DNA of 64,000 bases from Chitinophaga sp. E66 (GTDB lineage: Bacteria; Bacteroidota; Bacteroidia; Chitinophagales; Chitinophagaceae), in NCBI GenBank assembly GCA_019285755.1, contig CP079103.1:2480001-2544000 (forward strand). The letters run 5' to 3'. Every line of letters starts with the position of its first letter. The first letter of the stretch is position 1. Both the position numbers and the translations under genes were made by a program. This document shows, one piece after another, positions 44,915 to 56,500 of the stretch. Under the pieces are notes generated by a model. That model saw only the letters and a program-made list of their open reading frames with translations, searched no databases and was not told where the DNA came from.

Positions 44915-46106
44915 ATGCGTAAATATATTGCCCTGATGCTCCTGGCTGCCGCGGTATCGCCGCCTGCCGGAAGCAGGACGACTACAAAAAATACCTGGAA
45001 GGAGGCGAGCACCTCTATACCGGAAAGGCCGACTCGATGCGTGTGCACCCCGGCCGCAACCGCGTACAGGTTTCCTGGCTGCTGATCGCCGACCCCAAAG
45101 TGGCCCTCAGCAAACTCTACTGGAACAACCGGAAAGACTCCGCCATCATACCCATCAACCGTACCAAAGGTGTAGATACCATCCGGTATATCATTGATAA
45201 CCTGGAAGAACGGATCTACGAATTCGAAGTGATCAATTACGATAAAGCGGGGAACGTATCCATGACCAGCCGCGCGGCCGGCCTGGCATATGGTCAGTTG
45301 TACGAATCGTCCCTGCTGAACCGCTCCTACGAAACCATCCAGGCGCGGTTGGGAAAGACAGATATTAAATGGAACGATGTGGATTCGGCGGACGGCATCC
45401 ATTCCCTGGAAGTGCGCTACACCCAGAAAGGCGGGCGGATCGTGGATACGATCGTGAAAAGTATCTCCGAACAGATGGTCACCTCACTGCCCGACCTGGC
45501 AGCCAATACGAAGATCGAATACCGCACGCGGTACCTGCCAGACACCCTGGCCATCGATACCTTCCTGACCGACTGGCAAATCTACCAGATGGAGCCCGAG
45601 CTCGATCTTTCAGTAGAAGTATTCAAAAACCCCGGATGGCCTTTCAGGCGCGTAGGCTCCGGCGATGACCGTTTCGGACAGATAGCGGACTGGAACACTA
45701 ATGCAGAAGCGGCCCGCAACGGCACCACCGACCAGATAAATGGGGCAGACAATCGTTACCTCACGCTTTGGATCTGGGATAACGGAACGATCACCAACGG
45801 CAAGATCTGGCAGACGGTAACATTACCCCGGGATCATACCGCATGGAGGCCATGCAGCAGAACATCGATGGAACATTACAGGCCACCTACTTTGCAGTGG
45901 CGCCCGGAGCAGAATTGCCAAATGTCGAAAATATCAACACTGCCATCGCAAGTAAGAAGCTGACAGACAACAGCGACAAGCACCATGTCGTGAATTTCAC
46001 CATTACTGCGCCCACGCAGGTGAGCGTAGGGTTCGTAGGCAGCTACTCCAACCCGATTTACCAAACCCTCCGGATAGAAGGGGTCAAGTTCTTCCAGGTC
46101 AACTAG
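44915..46106 (+). CDS. DUF4998/DUF5013 surface lipoprotein
   Basis: About 398 residues. The lipobox follows MRKYIALMLLAAA (a base is missing near 44955, after which the frame reads CRKQDDYKKYLEGGEH). DUF4998 spans GKADSMRVHPGRNRVQVSWL to about residue 200, and DUF5013-like sequence ends the protein (DKHHVVNFTITAPTQVSVGF, RIEGVKFFQVN). A second break is near 45838. It starts 19 bases after the DUF5000 gene and is the last of the sus-like operon, which contains no glycoside hydrolase or protease. Confidence 0.8.
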
Positions 46107-46133
46107 ATTTTCCATTTATACGCCAGAACGAAA

Positions 46134-46163
46134 ACGCCCCGGTGAAAACCTTGGGGGCATTGT
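46134..46163. terminator. Weak terminator of the sus-like operon
   Basis: AACGCCCCGGT and a matching AACCTTGGGGGCATT pair imperfectly around a short A-rich loop, between convergent genes. Confidence 0.45.
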
Positions 46164-46187
46164 TATATCAGTTGTTCAATCGTGTAC

Positions 46188-47389
46188 TTATTCTTCGCCG
46201 GCTTCCTCACCGTCGCCATGACCGAGGATCTGCCGCAGGGGGCGGACAACCTGGTAAATGCCGCGGTTATAGCGGTTGCCGAGTATAACGAGGGTAGTGG
46301 TATCCTGTACAAAACGGTAGAACACGGTATTGTTGCCATGCCACCAACCGTTGTGGTAAACGATATTGCGGGAGCTGTCCGGGTAATTCATTAATCGCCA
46401 GCCGAGGCCGTAGTTGCGTACGCCGGGCTTTTCGTTGGAATAGGGGCGGTAAGCTTCCGCGAGCGTTTCAGGTTTGAAGAGCTTCCCGGAATAGATGGCC
46501 TGATCCCACTTCAGCATATCTCGGACGGTGGAGTAGATGCCTTTATCGCCCGTAACGCCATCGAAGCTGTTATCGGCTTCGGCGCGCCAGTTGGAGAGGT
46601 GGGAGACCGTCTGCCCGGTTCTCGGCGCGGCGGTTGGGTCGGCCACGAAAGTGTGCGTCATTTCCAGGGGCCGAAGAAAGTTTGCTGCAGGTAGTCAGCA
46701 TATTTCTGACCGCTCACCTTTTCGATGATGGCGGAGAGGATTAGATAGTTGGTGTTGCAGTAACTGAAGTGCCGGTCGGGCTGGTATTGCGATGCCGGTT
46801 TGTGGACGATCATCAGGTTGATGACTTCCTCGTTGGTGAGGAAATGGGACTTGTCCTTATTGAGGCTGTCGCAGAAATAGAGGTAATTGGGCAGGCCGCT
46901 GCGGTGGTTGAGGAGCGTGCGGACGGTGACGCCAGGTACGGGAAGTCCGGCCACCATTTGGTTACGGGATCTTCCAGGGAGAGCTTTCCTCTTTCTACGA
47001 GAGAGTGCCGCCATGCCGGTAAAAGTTTTGGATACGGACGCCAGCTGGAAGGAGGAGGAGTCGGTAACGGGTACTTTGGAGACGTGGCTCTCGAGGCCCT
47101 GGTAATGTTCGTAGAGGATAACGCCCTTTTTAGCGACAAGCACGGCGCCGCTAAAGGAGGAGTTCGGGAGCCGGCGACGGACAAGATCTTCCACTTCCCG
47201 GCTCATCCGCTGGCTGCGGGGATTGTCCAGGATGGCTTTCATCTCGTCTTCCGAGAGCCCTAAGGTGTATTCCGATGTTTTGGCCGGAGCCTTTTTATCT
47301 TCTTTCCGGTGGGCAGAGCTGCTGCTGCAACCAGAATATATAAATAAGCCAGAGATGGCCACAAACACAATTGCCTTCGACCCGTTCAT
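46188..47389 (-). CDS. Beta-lactamase-fold serine hydrolase lipoprotein
   Basis: About 402 residues. The lipobox is FIYSGC near residue 21. The SxxK motif is SVSK in FQLASVSKTFTGMAAL, the second motif is YCN (usually YSN) in HFSYCNTNYLILSAIIE, and the third is at the HNGWWHG position (HxG). It is a class C-like beta-lactamase-related protein of the periplasm or outer membrane; natural substrates include peptides and esters, and resistance activity should not be assumed. Breaks lie near 46670 (AAA for AAAA), 46935 and 47015. It is convergent with the sus-like operon. Confidence 0.82.
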
Positions 47390-47639
47390 TGTATAAGCTG
47401 CTGAGTATGTTGATGCTGAATGTTATCTTCTTAACAATTTTCATGCCCGTTAGGGCTAAAACGGCGAAAATAATTTAAAAAATACGAATTGAGAGGGGCT
47501 TTTTTTGCGTTATGTCGAATTCAGACGGGCCCATATTTGAATTCTCCTTAAACTGGACTAGGTTTGTGACACTTTTTGATGACAAATACGTAAGTGCAAT
47601 TGTCATTATTTTGTAATCAGCAGATATATATCCAACACC

Positions 47640-48878
47640 ATGAGCCAAAAGAAATTAACGAGTTACCCAAAAGAAAAGATCAATATCCTTTTGCTGGAGA
47701 ACATTAGTGACGCCGCGGTGGCCGAGTTCATAGACGCCGGTTATGCCAACACCCGCAAGATCACCGGCGCCCTCAGCGAAGAAGATCTGATCCGGGAAGT
47801 GAAAGACGTCCATCTGCTGGGTATCCGTTCCAAGACACAGGTGACCGCCAAAGTGCTGGCCGCCGCCAAGAAGCTCCAGGGCATCGGCTGTTTTGTATCG
47901 GCACCAACCAGGTAGATCTGAAGAGCGCTACTGAGCACGGCGTGGCCGTATTCAACGCCCCGTATTCCAACACCCGCTCCGTAGCTGAACTGGTGATCGG
48001 CCTGTCCATCATGCTGATCCGCCGCATCCCCGACAAAAACGCGGCCGCCCATAAAGGCACCTGGATGAAGGAAGCCACCGGCGGCAGCTATGAGCTCCGC
48101 GGCAAAACCCTCGGCATCGTAGGCTACGGCAACATCGGCAGCCAGGTGAGCGTACTGGCGGAAGCCCTCGGCATGAACGTTCTTTATTATGACGTGGAAA
48201 CCAAGCTACCGATGGGTAACGCCTCCCAGATCCGCACCATCAAAGACCTGTTCTCTCAATCCGATATCATTTCCCTGCACGTACCGTCTAACCGCAGCAC
48301 GGCAGACATGATCAATAAAGAGACCCTCCAGCACGTGAAAAAGGGCGCGATTTTCCTGAACTACGCACGTGGCGAGGTGGTGGTCCTCGAAGACCTCCGC
48401 GAAGCCCTGGAAAGCGGACAGCTCTCCGGCGCCGCTGTAGACGTGTTCCCCGTAGAGCCGGAAAAGAACGGCGCTGCCTTCACTACGCCGCTGCAGGGCC
48501 TTCCTAACGTGATCCTCACCCCGCACATCGGGGCAGCACGGAAGAAGCCCAGCACAACATCGGCCTGGACGTATCCTCCAAAATGTTGAACTACCTGGAG
48601 AAAGGCGCCAGCTTCGGCTCCCATACCGTGCCGGCCCTCAGCGTGCCCGCGATCGAAAACACCCACCGCATCCTGCACATTCACAAGAACGTGCCGGGGT
48701 GCTTTCCTCCATCAACAGCGCCCTGTCCTCCAAAAACATCAACATCGTGGGCCAGTACCTCAAAACCAACGACCAGATCGGCTACGTGGTGCTCGACGTG
48801 GATTCGAAGCTGTCCCAGGAAGCTTTTGCACTGCTCAAAGATGTAAACCATACTATCAAGACCCGGATGCTGTACTAA
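47640..48878 (+). CDS. serA: D-3-phosphoglycerate dehydrogenase
   Basis: About 413 residues, matching SerA with an ACT domain. Landmarks are the substrate domain (GIRSKTQVTAKVLAAAKKLQ), the NAD-binding Rossmann motif GIVGYGNIGSQV, the arginine-containing NYARGEVVVLEDL, the acid in DVFPVEPEKN and the histidine in NVILTPHIGG, and a C-terminal ACT domain (HKNVPGVLSSINSALSSKNI). It catalyses the first step of serine synthesis. Deletions lie near 47898, 48533 and 48700. It stands alone, with a terminator behind it. The ATG at 47640 gives MSQKKLTSYPKEKINILL, the usual start. Confidence 0.94.
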
Positions 48879-48901
48879 GCTTCGCCGGCCTTAAGCATAT
48901 G

Positions 48902-48931
48902 CAGCCCACCCATCAGCGGTGGGCTGTTTTT
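48902..48931 (+). terminator. Terminator of serA
   Basis: CAGCCCACC and GGTGGGCTG form a 9-bp perfect stem, followed by TTTTT. Confidence 0.85.
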
Positions 48932-49050
48932 ATTGGGTAACCCGGACAAAACCCACAAAAGGCCAATTGGAGAGAAATCAGCTTAAAGGATTGATACTAA
49001 GACAATATTGTTATGTAGAACAAATCAAGTAATTATCTTCCAGTGAGTTA

Positions 49051-49145
49051 TCGGTGATCCTTCGGCCATCCTTCGGCGGTGTTCGGCGCTGGCTTAGGTT
49101 TGAGGGTGTTTCGCCGAAGGATGGCCGAAGGATCGTTGGAGGATT
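49051..49145 (-). repeat. 11-bp-period inverted-repeat element, copy C
   Basis: Bases 49056-49078 and 49112-49134 are a 23-bp perfect inverted repeat. Units are TCGGTGATCCT, TCGGCCATCCT on the left and AAGGATGGCCG, AAGGATCGTTG on the right. The 27-nt core lies at 49077-49103 in reverse orientation and matches copy B at 23 of 27 bases and copy A at 21. The phase of 11 holds through arm, core and arm. Confidence 0.78.
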
Positions 49146-49199
49146 GATGTAGGTTTGATGCTGGTATATGGGGAGAAAGCAGGCAATTATAAGGGAGTT

Positions 49200-49265
49200 T
49201 AAAGCCGACGAAGGGCAGACGAAGGGCAGACGAAGGGCAGACGAGCGGCAGACGAAGGGCATTTA
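49200..49265. repeat. Tandem 11-bp array E
   Basis: Units AAGGGCAGACG three times (49211-49243), AGCGGCAGACG once, then AAGGGCATTTA. It is the same unit as array D, 26 kb away, including the AGCGG variant near the end, so the two share an origin. Confidence 0.85.
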
Positions 49266-49350
49266 TCACGCTGAAAATCAGCAGATAAAAACGTGCTTTA
49301 TCATAACAAGGTAAAATACGGTCGGAGGAGGTTAAATAGGGAAGAATGCG

Positions 49351-49358
49351 CACCTTTG
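49351..49358 (+). promoter_or_regulatory. Candidate -7 box for the DUF4260 gene
   Basis: CACCTTTG followed by CGCC resembles the TAnnTTTG boxes before ychF and trhO and lies 18 bases before the ATG. Confidence 0.35.
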
Positions 49359-49376
49359 CGCCATATTTCCGACAAG

Positions 49377-49733
49377 ATGTCCAAATTGCTGAAACTGGAA
49401 GAACTGGCGATGTTTCTACTCGCCATGTTGATGTTCGAACAACAGTGTACAATTTCGTGGTGGTGGTTTTTCGGCTGCCTTTTGTTACCCGACCTGAGCA
49501 TGTTGGGTTACCCGGGAGGCCCGCGTACCGGCGCCTTCTTTTATAATCTCTTCCATCATAAGGGCTTCGCGCTGCTGGCATACTTTGCCGGGACCTGGTT
49601 CGCCTGCGAACCGCTGGCATTTGCAGGGATCATCCTGTTCGCCCATTCCTCGCTCGACCGCTTCTTCGGTTACGGCCTGAAACTGGTGTCCGGTTTCCAG
49701 GACACGCACCTGGGCCGGATCGGGAAGGACTGA
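49377..49733 (+). CDS. DUF4260 family small membrane protein
   Basis: An intact frame of 118 residues. I took the ATG at 49377 (MSKLLKLEELAMFLLAML), which starts at the family pattern. DUF4260 landmarks are CLLLPDLSMLGYPGGPRTGA, LFHHKGFALLAY and the C-terminal AHSSLDRFFGYGLK, with three or four membrane helices. Members are inner-membrane proteins of unknown role. It ends four bases before the convergent lipoprotein gene. The histidines (FHHKG and AHSSLDR) are conserved in the family and may bind a ligand; that is inference. Confidence 0.82.
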   Translation: MSKLLKLEELAMFLLAMLMFEQQCTISWWWFFGCLLLPDLSMLGYPGGPRTGAFFYNLFHHKGFALLAYFAGTWFACEPLAFAGIILFAHSSLDRFFGYGLKLVSGFQDTHLGRIGKD

Positions 49734-49737
49734 CCCC

Positions 49738-50129
49738 TTACTTCACATACAACGAATCGATAAACCCTTCCGGGGTGTCATTATTAAACCTGAAAATCGC
49801 CGGGCCGGGGTCTCCTATGGCCAGGAGAACATGACGTCGCGGGCGGTGGAGGAATGGCTGCAGTCGGGAACCTGCGCATCCCGCCCCAGGGTGGAAATGA
49901 CCAGCGTATCACCGTAAGTAACGGTATGCAATAAAGCGACATCCTCACATGGGCCGGCCAATACCGTTACTTTAAGGCTGACCGTCTCGCCGCGGCGGAT
50001 GGAATCGGGGCCTTCCATGCCGGTGACTACCAGCTGCCGGACAACCCTTTCGGTCTCCGTTTCCTTATCGCATGCCCAGATCATCATCATGGCGGCCACG
50101 GCAAGCGCCGGGAGGAAGGTTCTTTTCAT
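49738..50129 (-). CDS. Small lipoprotein of unknown function
   Basis: About 131 residues. The lipobox is in MKRTFLPALAVAAMMMIWAC. The rest looks like a single beta-sandwich (DSIRRGETVSLKVTVLAGPC, HTVTYGDTLVISTLGR) with a cysteine pair. A deletion near 49820 shifts the frame; restoring it gives the ending AIFRFNNDTPEGFIDSLYVK and the stop at 49738-49740. I recognise no named family. It is convergent with the DUF4260 gene and shares the strand of the giant gene, but is separated from it by a terminator. Confidence 0.65.
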
Positions 50130-50190
50130 CAGGATAAAATTCTACCTAAATATGCAATTTTTATTTGACATATATAACGTTTAAAGAAGA

Positions 50191-50212
50191 AGGCCGTCCA
50201 AATGGACGGCCT
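50191..50212 (-). terminator. Terminator of the giant repeat-protein gene
   Basis: AGGCCGTCC and GGACGGCCT form a 9-bp perfect stem with a loop of four bases. Read on the minus strand it follows the stop of the giant gene by 28 bases; A- and T-rich flanks suit both directions. Confidence 0.7.
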
Positions 50213-50239
50213 TTTCTATTCAAATATTCCTGTCAAAAA

Positions 50240-50506
50240 TTATCGGACTACGGTAACATCGCCTTTGATGATGAAGGCAGGGCCGAAGGCGGTTTTCTTG
50301 TAAGTCAGCCACCAAACGAAGGTGCCTACGTCTACCGGTTTGCCTTTGTACATACCGTTCCATCCTTCGTGCTGGTCCTTGCTGATGAATACCATCTCGC
50401 CCCAACGGTTGTAGATGCGGAGCTCGTATTCATACATCGGGCCTCTCAGTACGGGGCGGAACAGGTCGTTCTTACCGTCGCCGTTGGGCGAGAAGGCGTT
50501 GGGCAC
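50240..50506 (-). other. Type B T9SS C-terminal (gliding motility-associated) sorting domain
   Basis: The last 87 residues match the CHU_C/TIGR04131 type: NAFSPNGDGKNDLF, then YNRWGEMVF and GTFVWWLTYK, and a short basic end (VTVVR). The domain directs export through the type IX system and surface attachment. Confidence 0.9.
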
Positions 50507-53500
50507 TTCAGGTTTGCTGTCGCATTCCTTCACGTCGATCGTGATCTCATCCGTGGTGCTGCCGCAATCGTTGAAGGCAGTCACGGTGTAGGTTCCCGGT
50601 TCGGTCACTTCGATGTAGGAGCTAGTGGCGCCGGTGTTCCAGAGGTAGCGGCTTGCATTGGTCGCATTGGCTTTCAGCATATGGCGGCGTGTCTTACAAA
50701 TGATCGTGTCGTTACCAAGGTTCACGGTCGGCGGGCCGGCTACGGCTACTTTGATGCTGTCGGTCTTGTAGCGGTCGCAGTAGCGGTCGAGCACTCCCAG
50801 AACATAAGTACCAGGCTGGGTGATGGTCTTCACAGCATTGAGATCGCCGTCGTTCCAGCGGTAAACGTTCACATCGGGGTGCCTTGCGTCTACCAGGATG
50901 CTGCCGCCGGGGCACATGTAACGGTCGGGGCCCAGTTCCAGTTTGATGTCGGGACGTTCGCTCACTCTCACGGCTTCTTTCACCACGCAATTGTCTCTGT
51001 ACACTGCCACCTGGTAGGTGCCGGCCCTGCTCACGAGGATAGAGTTGCCGGTTTCGCCGGTAGCCCATTGTACGCGGCCTGCGTTCGTGTTTACAGTCAG
51101 CATGACTGACTGGCCGGGACAGATAGTGGTGTCTCTGCTGAGGGTCACATCCGGCGGCGGATTCACTGTTACGTTCACGGTATCGATGGTGATACATCCC
51201 AGTTTGGTAACCCGTACCCAGAAGCGTTCCTGCGTGCTTACCGAGATCACCGGCGTGGTGGCGCCCGTGCTCCAGAGGTAAGTGGCGTTGCCTGTTACGG
51301 TTGCGTCCAGCTTAACGGTCTGGCCGCGGCAGATGGTGGTGTCTTTCAGATCGATGAGCGGCATGGGGATCACGCCTACTTCGATAGAATCAGCCGCTTC
51401 GCACATACCGTTGGAAACGGTCACTTTATAAGTACCTGCGCGGGTGATGCGGATGCGCTGCGTCGTTTCGCCGGTAGACCACCTGATCTGGTATCCGAAG
51501 TTGGCCGGGCCCGCATCGAGCACCATTCCGTTACCGCCGCAGAGGCTGGTATCGGCGCCCAGGTCAACCACGGGCATTTGCAGGTAGTTGATGGTGTAGG
51601 TCATGGTATCGGATATGCATCCGGTGATACCGTCGCGGACGATGAAGGATACCGAGGTAGCACCGTTGACGTTGAAGCGCGGGTTGCTGGACGACATCGG
51701 GATGCTGATCGCATTGGCCGGCGTTGCCGCCACCAGGGTATAAACCGGTCTGTTCACGTTGCCTTTGGTTCTCAGTGTGATGAACGGATTGGTAGAGCAG
51801 TTGGTGAATACATCCGCTTCCAGTTCCGGCTTCGGACAGGGCAGCACGTTGATGCGCTGGATCACGTCGTCTGCCTGGTTGCCGCAGTTGTCGGCCACTC
51901 TCCATCTCCTGATAATGGTGTATCCGTTGCACAGGTCAGGCGTATACGGATCGATGGTATACTGTACCTGTTTCGGGAAGCCTTCGGAACAGTTGTCTGT
52001 TGCGGTGAGGCTGATCGGATCTGTCGGGATGCGCTGGCCGCAGGTCAGTGTAATATCTGCCGGGGAGCGGCGATCACGGGTTTCACCGTGTCGATCACCG
52101 TTACCGTCTGGCGCATTTCGTTGGCGTTGCCGCATTCGTCTATCGCCGTCCAGATGTTGACTACCTGGTAAGTGCAGGCGCCGGGTACCGTCTGGCGGAT
52201 GGAGCGGAAGGAGATCCTTACGCCACCGTTCGGCGTACAGTTGTCGGTCGCGGAGATGCTCACCGGCGCCGGGAGATCGTCGCACATTACCGTGGTATCA
52301 GCCGGAGCAGCCATGGAGAACGTGGGCCTGGTGGTATCCATGACGGTGATCACCTGGGTGGCGGTGGCCATGTTACCGCATTCATCGTAAGCTTTCCAGG
52401 TGCGGGTCAGCTGGTAATTGTATGCGCAGATACCGGACAACGGGCGTTTAACGAAGCTGTACACGATACGTACGTTGTTACCGGAACAGTTATCCGTAGC
52501 GGTCATCACCGGCGCGGCAGGCAGCTCGCTGCAAGACAGCGTGATGTTGCTCGGCGGGAGGGTGGTGAACACAGGAGCCGTTTTGTCCTGCACCGTGAGG
52601 GTTTGCGTTACCGTGGTAGCGTTGCCGCATTCATCGGTAGCGGTCCAGGTGCGGATGAGGCGGTAGTTGTTCACGCAGGCGCCGGGGATGTCTTCGCGGC
52701 GTTCGTATTTCACGATGGTGATGTTCGCAGAGGGCGAGCAGTTGTCGGTGGCGGTGAGGTCCTGTTGTACGGGAACCGCATCGCATTCTACTGTCGCATT
52801 TGCCGGAACAGGCATGTCAAATACGGGTTTGGTGTTATCCACGATGGTGAGCACCTGTGTAACGGTGCGGCTGTTACCGCATTCGTCTGTTGCCGTCCAT
52901 GTGCGGATGAGGCGGTAGTTGTTCGCGCAGGCGCCGGGGATGTCTTCGCGGCGCTCGTTCTTCACAACGGTCACATTATTGCCGGAGCAGTTATCTCTCG
53001 CAGCCAGGTCGGGCTGAGCGGGGATATTACTGCACTCGGCCGTAGCGTCTGCAGGAACGGTGGCCGTGAACACGGGGCGGTGGTATCGGTTACCGTCAGT
53101 ACCTGTTGTACCGTGGTTGCGTTGCCACACTCGTCGGTGGCGGTCCGGTACGGATGAGGCGGTAGTTGTTGATACATGCGCCGGGGATGTCTTCGCGGCG
53201 TTCGTTCTTCACAACGGTCACGTTGTTGCTGGCAGAGCAGTTGTCTGTTACGTTCAGATCAGGCTGTACCGGGATGTTGCTGCATTCTACGGTAGCGTTG
53301 GCAGGGATGCTGCCTACGAAGGTGGGACGGGTGGTGTCCTGAACCGTCAGCACCTGAGTAACCGTGCGTGCGTTGCCGCATTCGTCGGTAGCCGTCCAGG
53401 TACGGATGAGGCGATAATTGTTCGCGCAGGCGCCGGGGATATCTTCGCGGCGTTCGTTCTTCACGACCCTGATAGCGCCGGTAGGCGTACAGTTGTCGGT

Positions 53501-56500
53501 CACGCTAAGGTCGGGCTGCGCCGGGATGGCATCGCAGTTCACCGTTACGTCTGCCGGAACCGGCATGGTGAAGTTCGGGCGGGAAGTATCCTGTACCGTG
53601 ATCACCTGGGTCAGCGTGTTGCTGTTGCCGCACTCGTCGGTGGCGGTCCAGGTGCGGATGAGGCGATAGTTGTTCGCGCAGGCGCCGGCGATGTCTTCAC
53701 GGCGTTCGTTCTTCACGATGGTCACGCGGTTTTGTGCGGAACAGTTATCGGTGGCGTTGATGTCTGGCTGTGCGGGCACGGCGTTGCAATCTACCGTTGC
53801 ATCCATCGGAACGGGCAGGGTGAACACCGGGCGGGTGGTATCCTGTACCGTTACTACCTGGCGAACGGTATTGGCGTTTCCGCATGCATCCGTTGCCGTC
53901 CAGGTACGGATGAGGCGATAATTGTTCGCGCAGGCGCCGGGGATGTTCTCACGTGTTTCATTCTTCACAACCCTCACGTCGCTGGCTGCTGAACAGTTGT
54001 CGGTAGCCGTCAGGTCGGGCTGCACGGGGATGGCGTCGCAATTCACCGTGGTATCTGCCGGGATGGGCAGGGTGAAGGTGGGACGGGTGGTATCTCTTAC
54101 CGTGATCACCTGGATCACTTTAGTGATGTTACCGCATCCGTCGTTGGCCGTCCGGTGCGCAGCAGCCTGTAATTGTTGGCGCATGCGCCGGGGATGTCGA
54201 TATGTTCTTCTTCGAACTGAACATTGATAACGCCTGCACAATTATCCGTAGCCGTGATCACAGGGCGCGCCGGGATGGCGTCGCAGTTCACCGTGGTATC
54301 TGCCGGGATCGGCGTCGTGAACACTGGTTTGGTGCGGTCTGCCACGATGATGGTCTGGGTGAGCGTGGTGCTGTTACCGCAGACGTCGGTGGCCGTCCGG
54401 TACGGATCAGGCGGTAGGTGTTGGCGCAGGTGCTGTCGATGCGCTGTTCCGCTTTGGTCACTATGACGTTGCCGGAGCAGTTGTCGGTAGCGGACAGGTC
54501 GGGTTGTGCGGGCACCTGGTCGCACTCTACCGTTGCATTGGCAGGAGCGGGGGTGGTGAACACAGGGGCCGTGGTATCCTGCACCGTAATAGTCTGGCTC
54601 ACGGTGTTGAAGTTACCGCATTCGTCGGTGGCTGTCCAGGTGCGGATCAGCTGGTAGTTGTTGATGCAGGCGCCCGGAATGTCGCGGCGGGCTTCGTTGT
54701 AGCGAACCGTCACGTTGTTGCCGGTGCTGCAGTTGTCGGTAGCGGTCATGTTCGGCGCAGCGGGCACATTGTCGCAGTTCACGGTAGTGTCTGCGGGTAC
54801 GGCGCTGGTGAATACAGGCGCTTTGGTATCCACGACGGTGATCGTCTGGGTTACCGTCTGGGCGTTTCTGCACTCGTCGACTGCCGTCCAGGTGCGGATC
54901 AACAGGTAGTTGTTCGCGCAGGCACCGGGTATGGCTTGCTTGTTCTCGTTCTTGAGGATCGTCACTTTATTTGCCGGGCTGCAGTTGTCGATGGCGGTGA
55001 GGTCGGGCTGTGCCGGGATCTCGTCGCAGTTCACCGTTACATCAGCAGGTGTCGGCATGGTGAATACCGGCGCGGTCCTGTCTTCAACGGTCAGCGTCTG
55101 CACGAATGTGGTGGTGTTGCCGCAGAGGTCGGTAGCGGTCCAGGTACGGCGCAGGCGGTAGCTGTTGGCGCATTCGCCGGCGGTACGGAGGGTATCTGTT
55201 CTGAGGGTCACCGTCACCCCGTTTACAGGGCTGCAGTTATCCGTTGCATTTACCACGGGGCTGCAGGGATGTTGTCGCAGCTAACCGTTGCGTTGGCCGG
55301 TTGGCCGGCAGGGAAGCTGAACACAGGTCTGGTGGTATCCTGTACGGTCACCAGCTGCACGTGGCTGCTGAAGTTGCCGCAAAGGTCGGTAGCGGTCCAT
55401 GTACGGCGCAGCTGGTAATTGCTGATACAGTCGCCTGCGTTGCGCAGGGTGTCTGTCCGCAGTACGATGTTCACCATGTTGTTAGGCGTACAATTGTCGG
55501 TAGCGGTCGGCATGGCAGGAGCGGGCACGGCGTCGCAGTTCACGGTCACGTTCACCGGACGGGCCGTCCAAACCATCACAGGCTTAGTAGTATCCTGGAC
55601 GGTTACTATCTGCACATGCGAAACCGCGTTACCGCAAAGGTCGGTGGCGGTCCGGTGCGGCGCAGCTGGTAATTGTTCACGCAGGCGCTGGCGGCGCGTA
55701 CGGTATCCTGGGTATAAGCCATGTTGATCTGGCTCACAGGCGTACAGTTGTCGGTTGCGGTGGCGATAACGGCTGCCGGGATGGCGTCGCAGTTCACGGT
55801 CACGTTAGCCGGACGGCCGGCAGGGAACATCAGGGTGGGACGGGTAGTGTCCTGAACGGTGATCACCTGCTCACGAACCTCGACGTTACCGCAGAGATCC
55901 ATCGCTCTCCGGTACGGCGGATGGTATAGTTACCATCGCAGGCGCCGGGGGCACGGGTGATCACGCTGTCTATGAACAGGCGGATCTGGTTCGACGGCGT
56001 ACAGTTATCTGTAATTACCGGCATTGTTCTGCCAGGAATATTATCACAGTTCACCGTCACGTTAGCAGGGGCGCCGGTCAGCCATGTCATGCGCGGACGG
56101 GTTGTATCACGCACGGTGATCAGTTGCTCCCATGTAGCGACGTTATTGCACTGATCGGTAGCCGTCCAGATGCGGCGGATGGTGTAGTTGCTGATGCAAT
56201 CGCCCGGGTTGCGGGTGATCACGGAATCGCGTGTGATAAAGATCCTGTTGGCCGGCGTACAGTTGTCGGTAGCCGTCGGCATCACAGCGAAAGGAATGTT
56301 ATCGCAGTTCACCGTAGCATTTGCAGGAGCGGCGCCGTTCCACACCAGGGTGGGGCGGGTAGTGTCCTGTACGGTGAGGACCTGCTCCCAGGTAGTGCTG
56401 TTGTTGCACAGGTCGGTGGCGGTCCAGGTGCGGCGGATGGTGTAGTTGCTTACGCACATACCCGGTACGCGGATGATCACGGAATCGCGGCGGATAGTGA

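Larger units (their letters stand above)
48932..49376. other. Intergenic region with hairpin element C and tandem array E
   Basis: About 445 bases between the serA terminator and the DUF4260 gene. The third copy of the 27-nt-core hairpin and, 65 bases later, an array of the 11-bp unit also seen near 22.73 kb occupy most of it. Downstream of both arrays D and E the sequence CAGCAGAT, then AAAA, recurs. No gene is visible. Confidence 0.6.
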
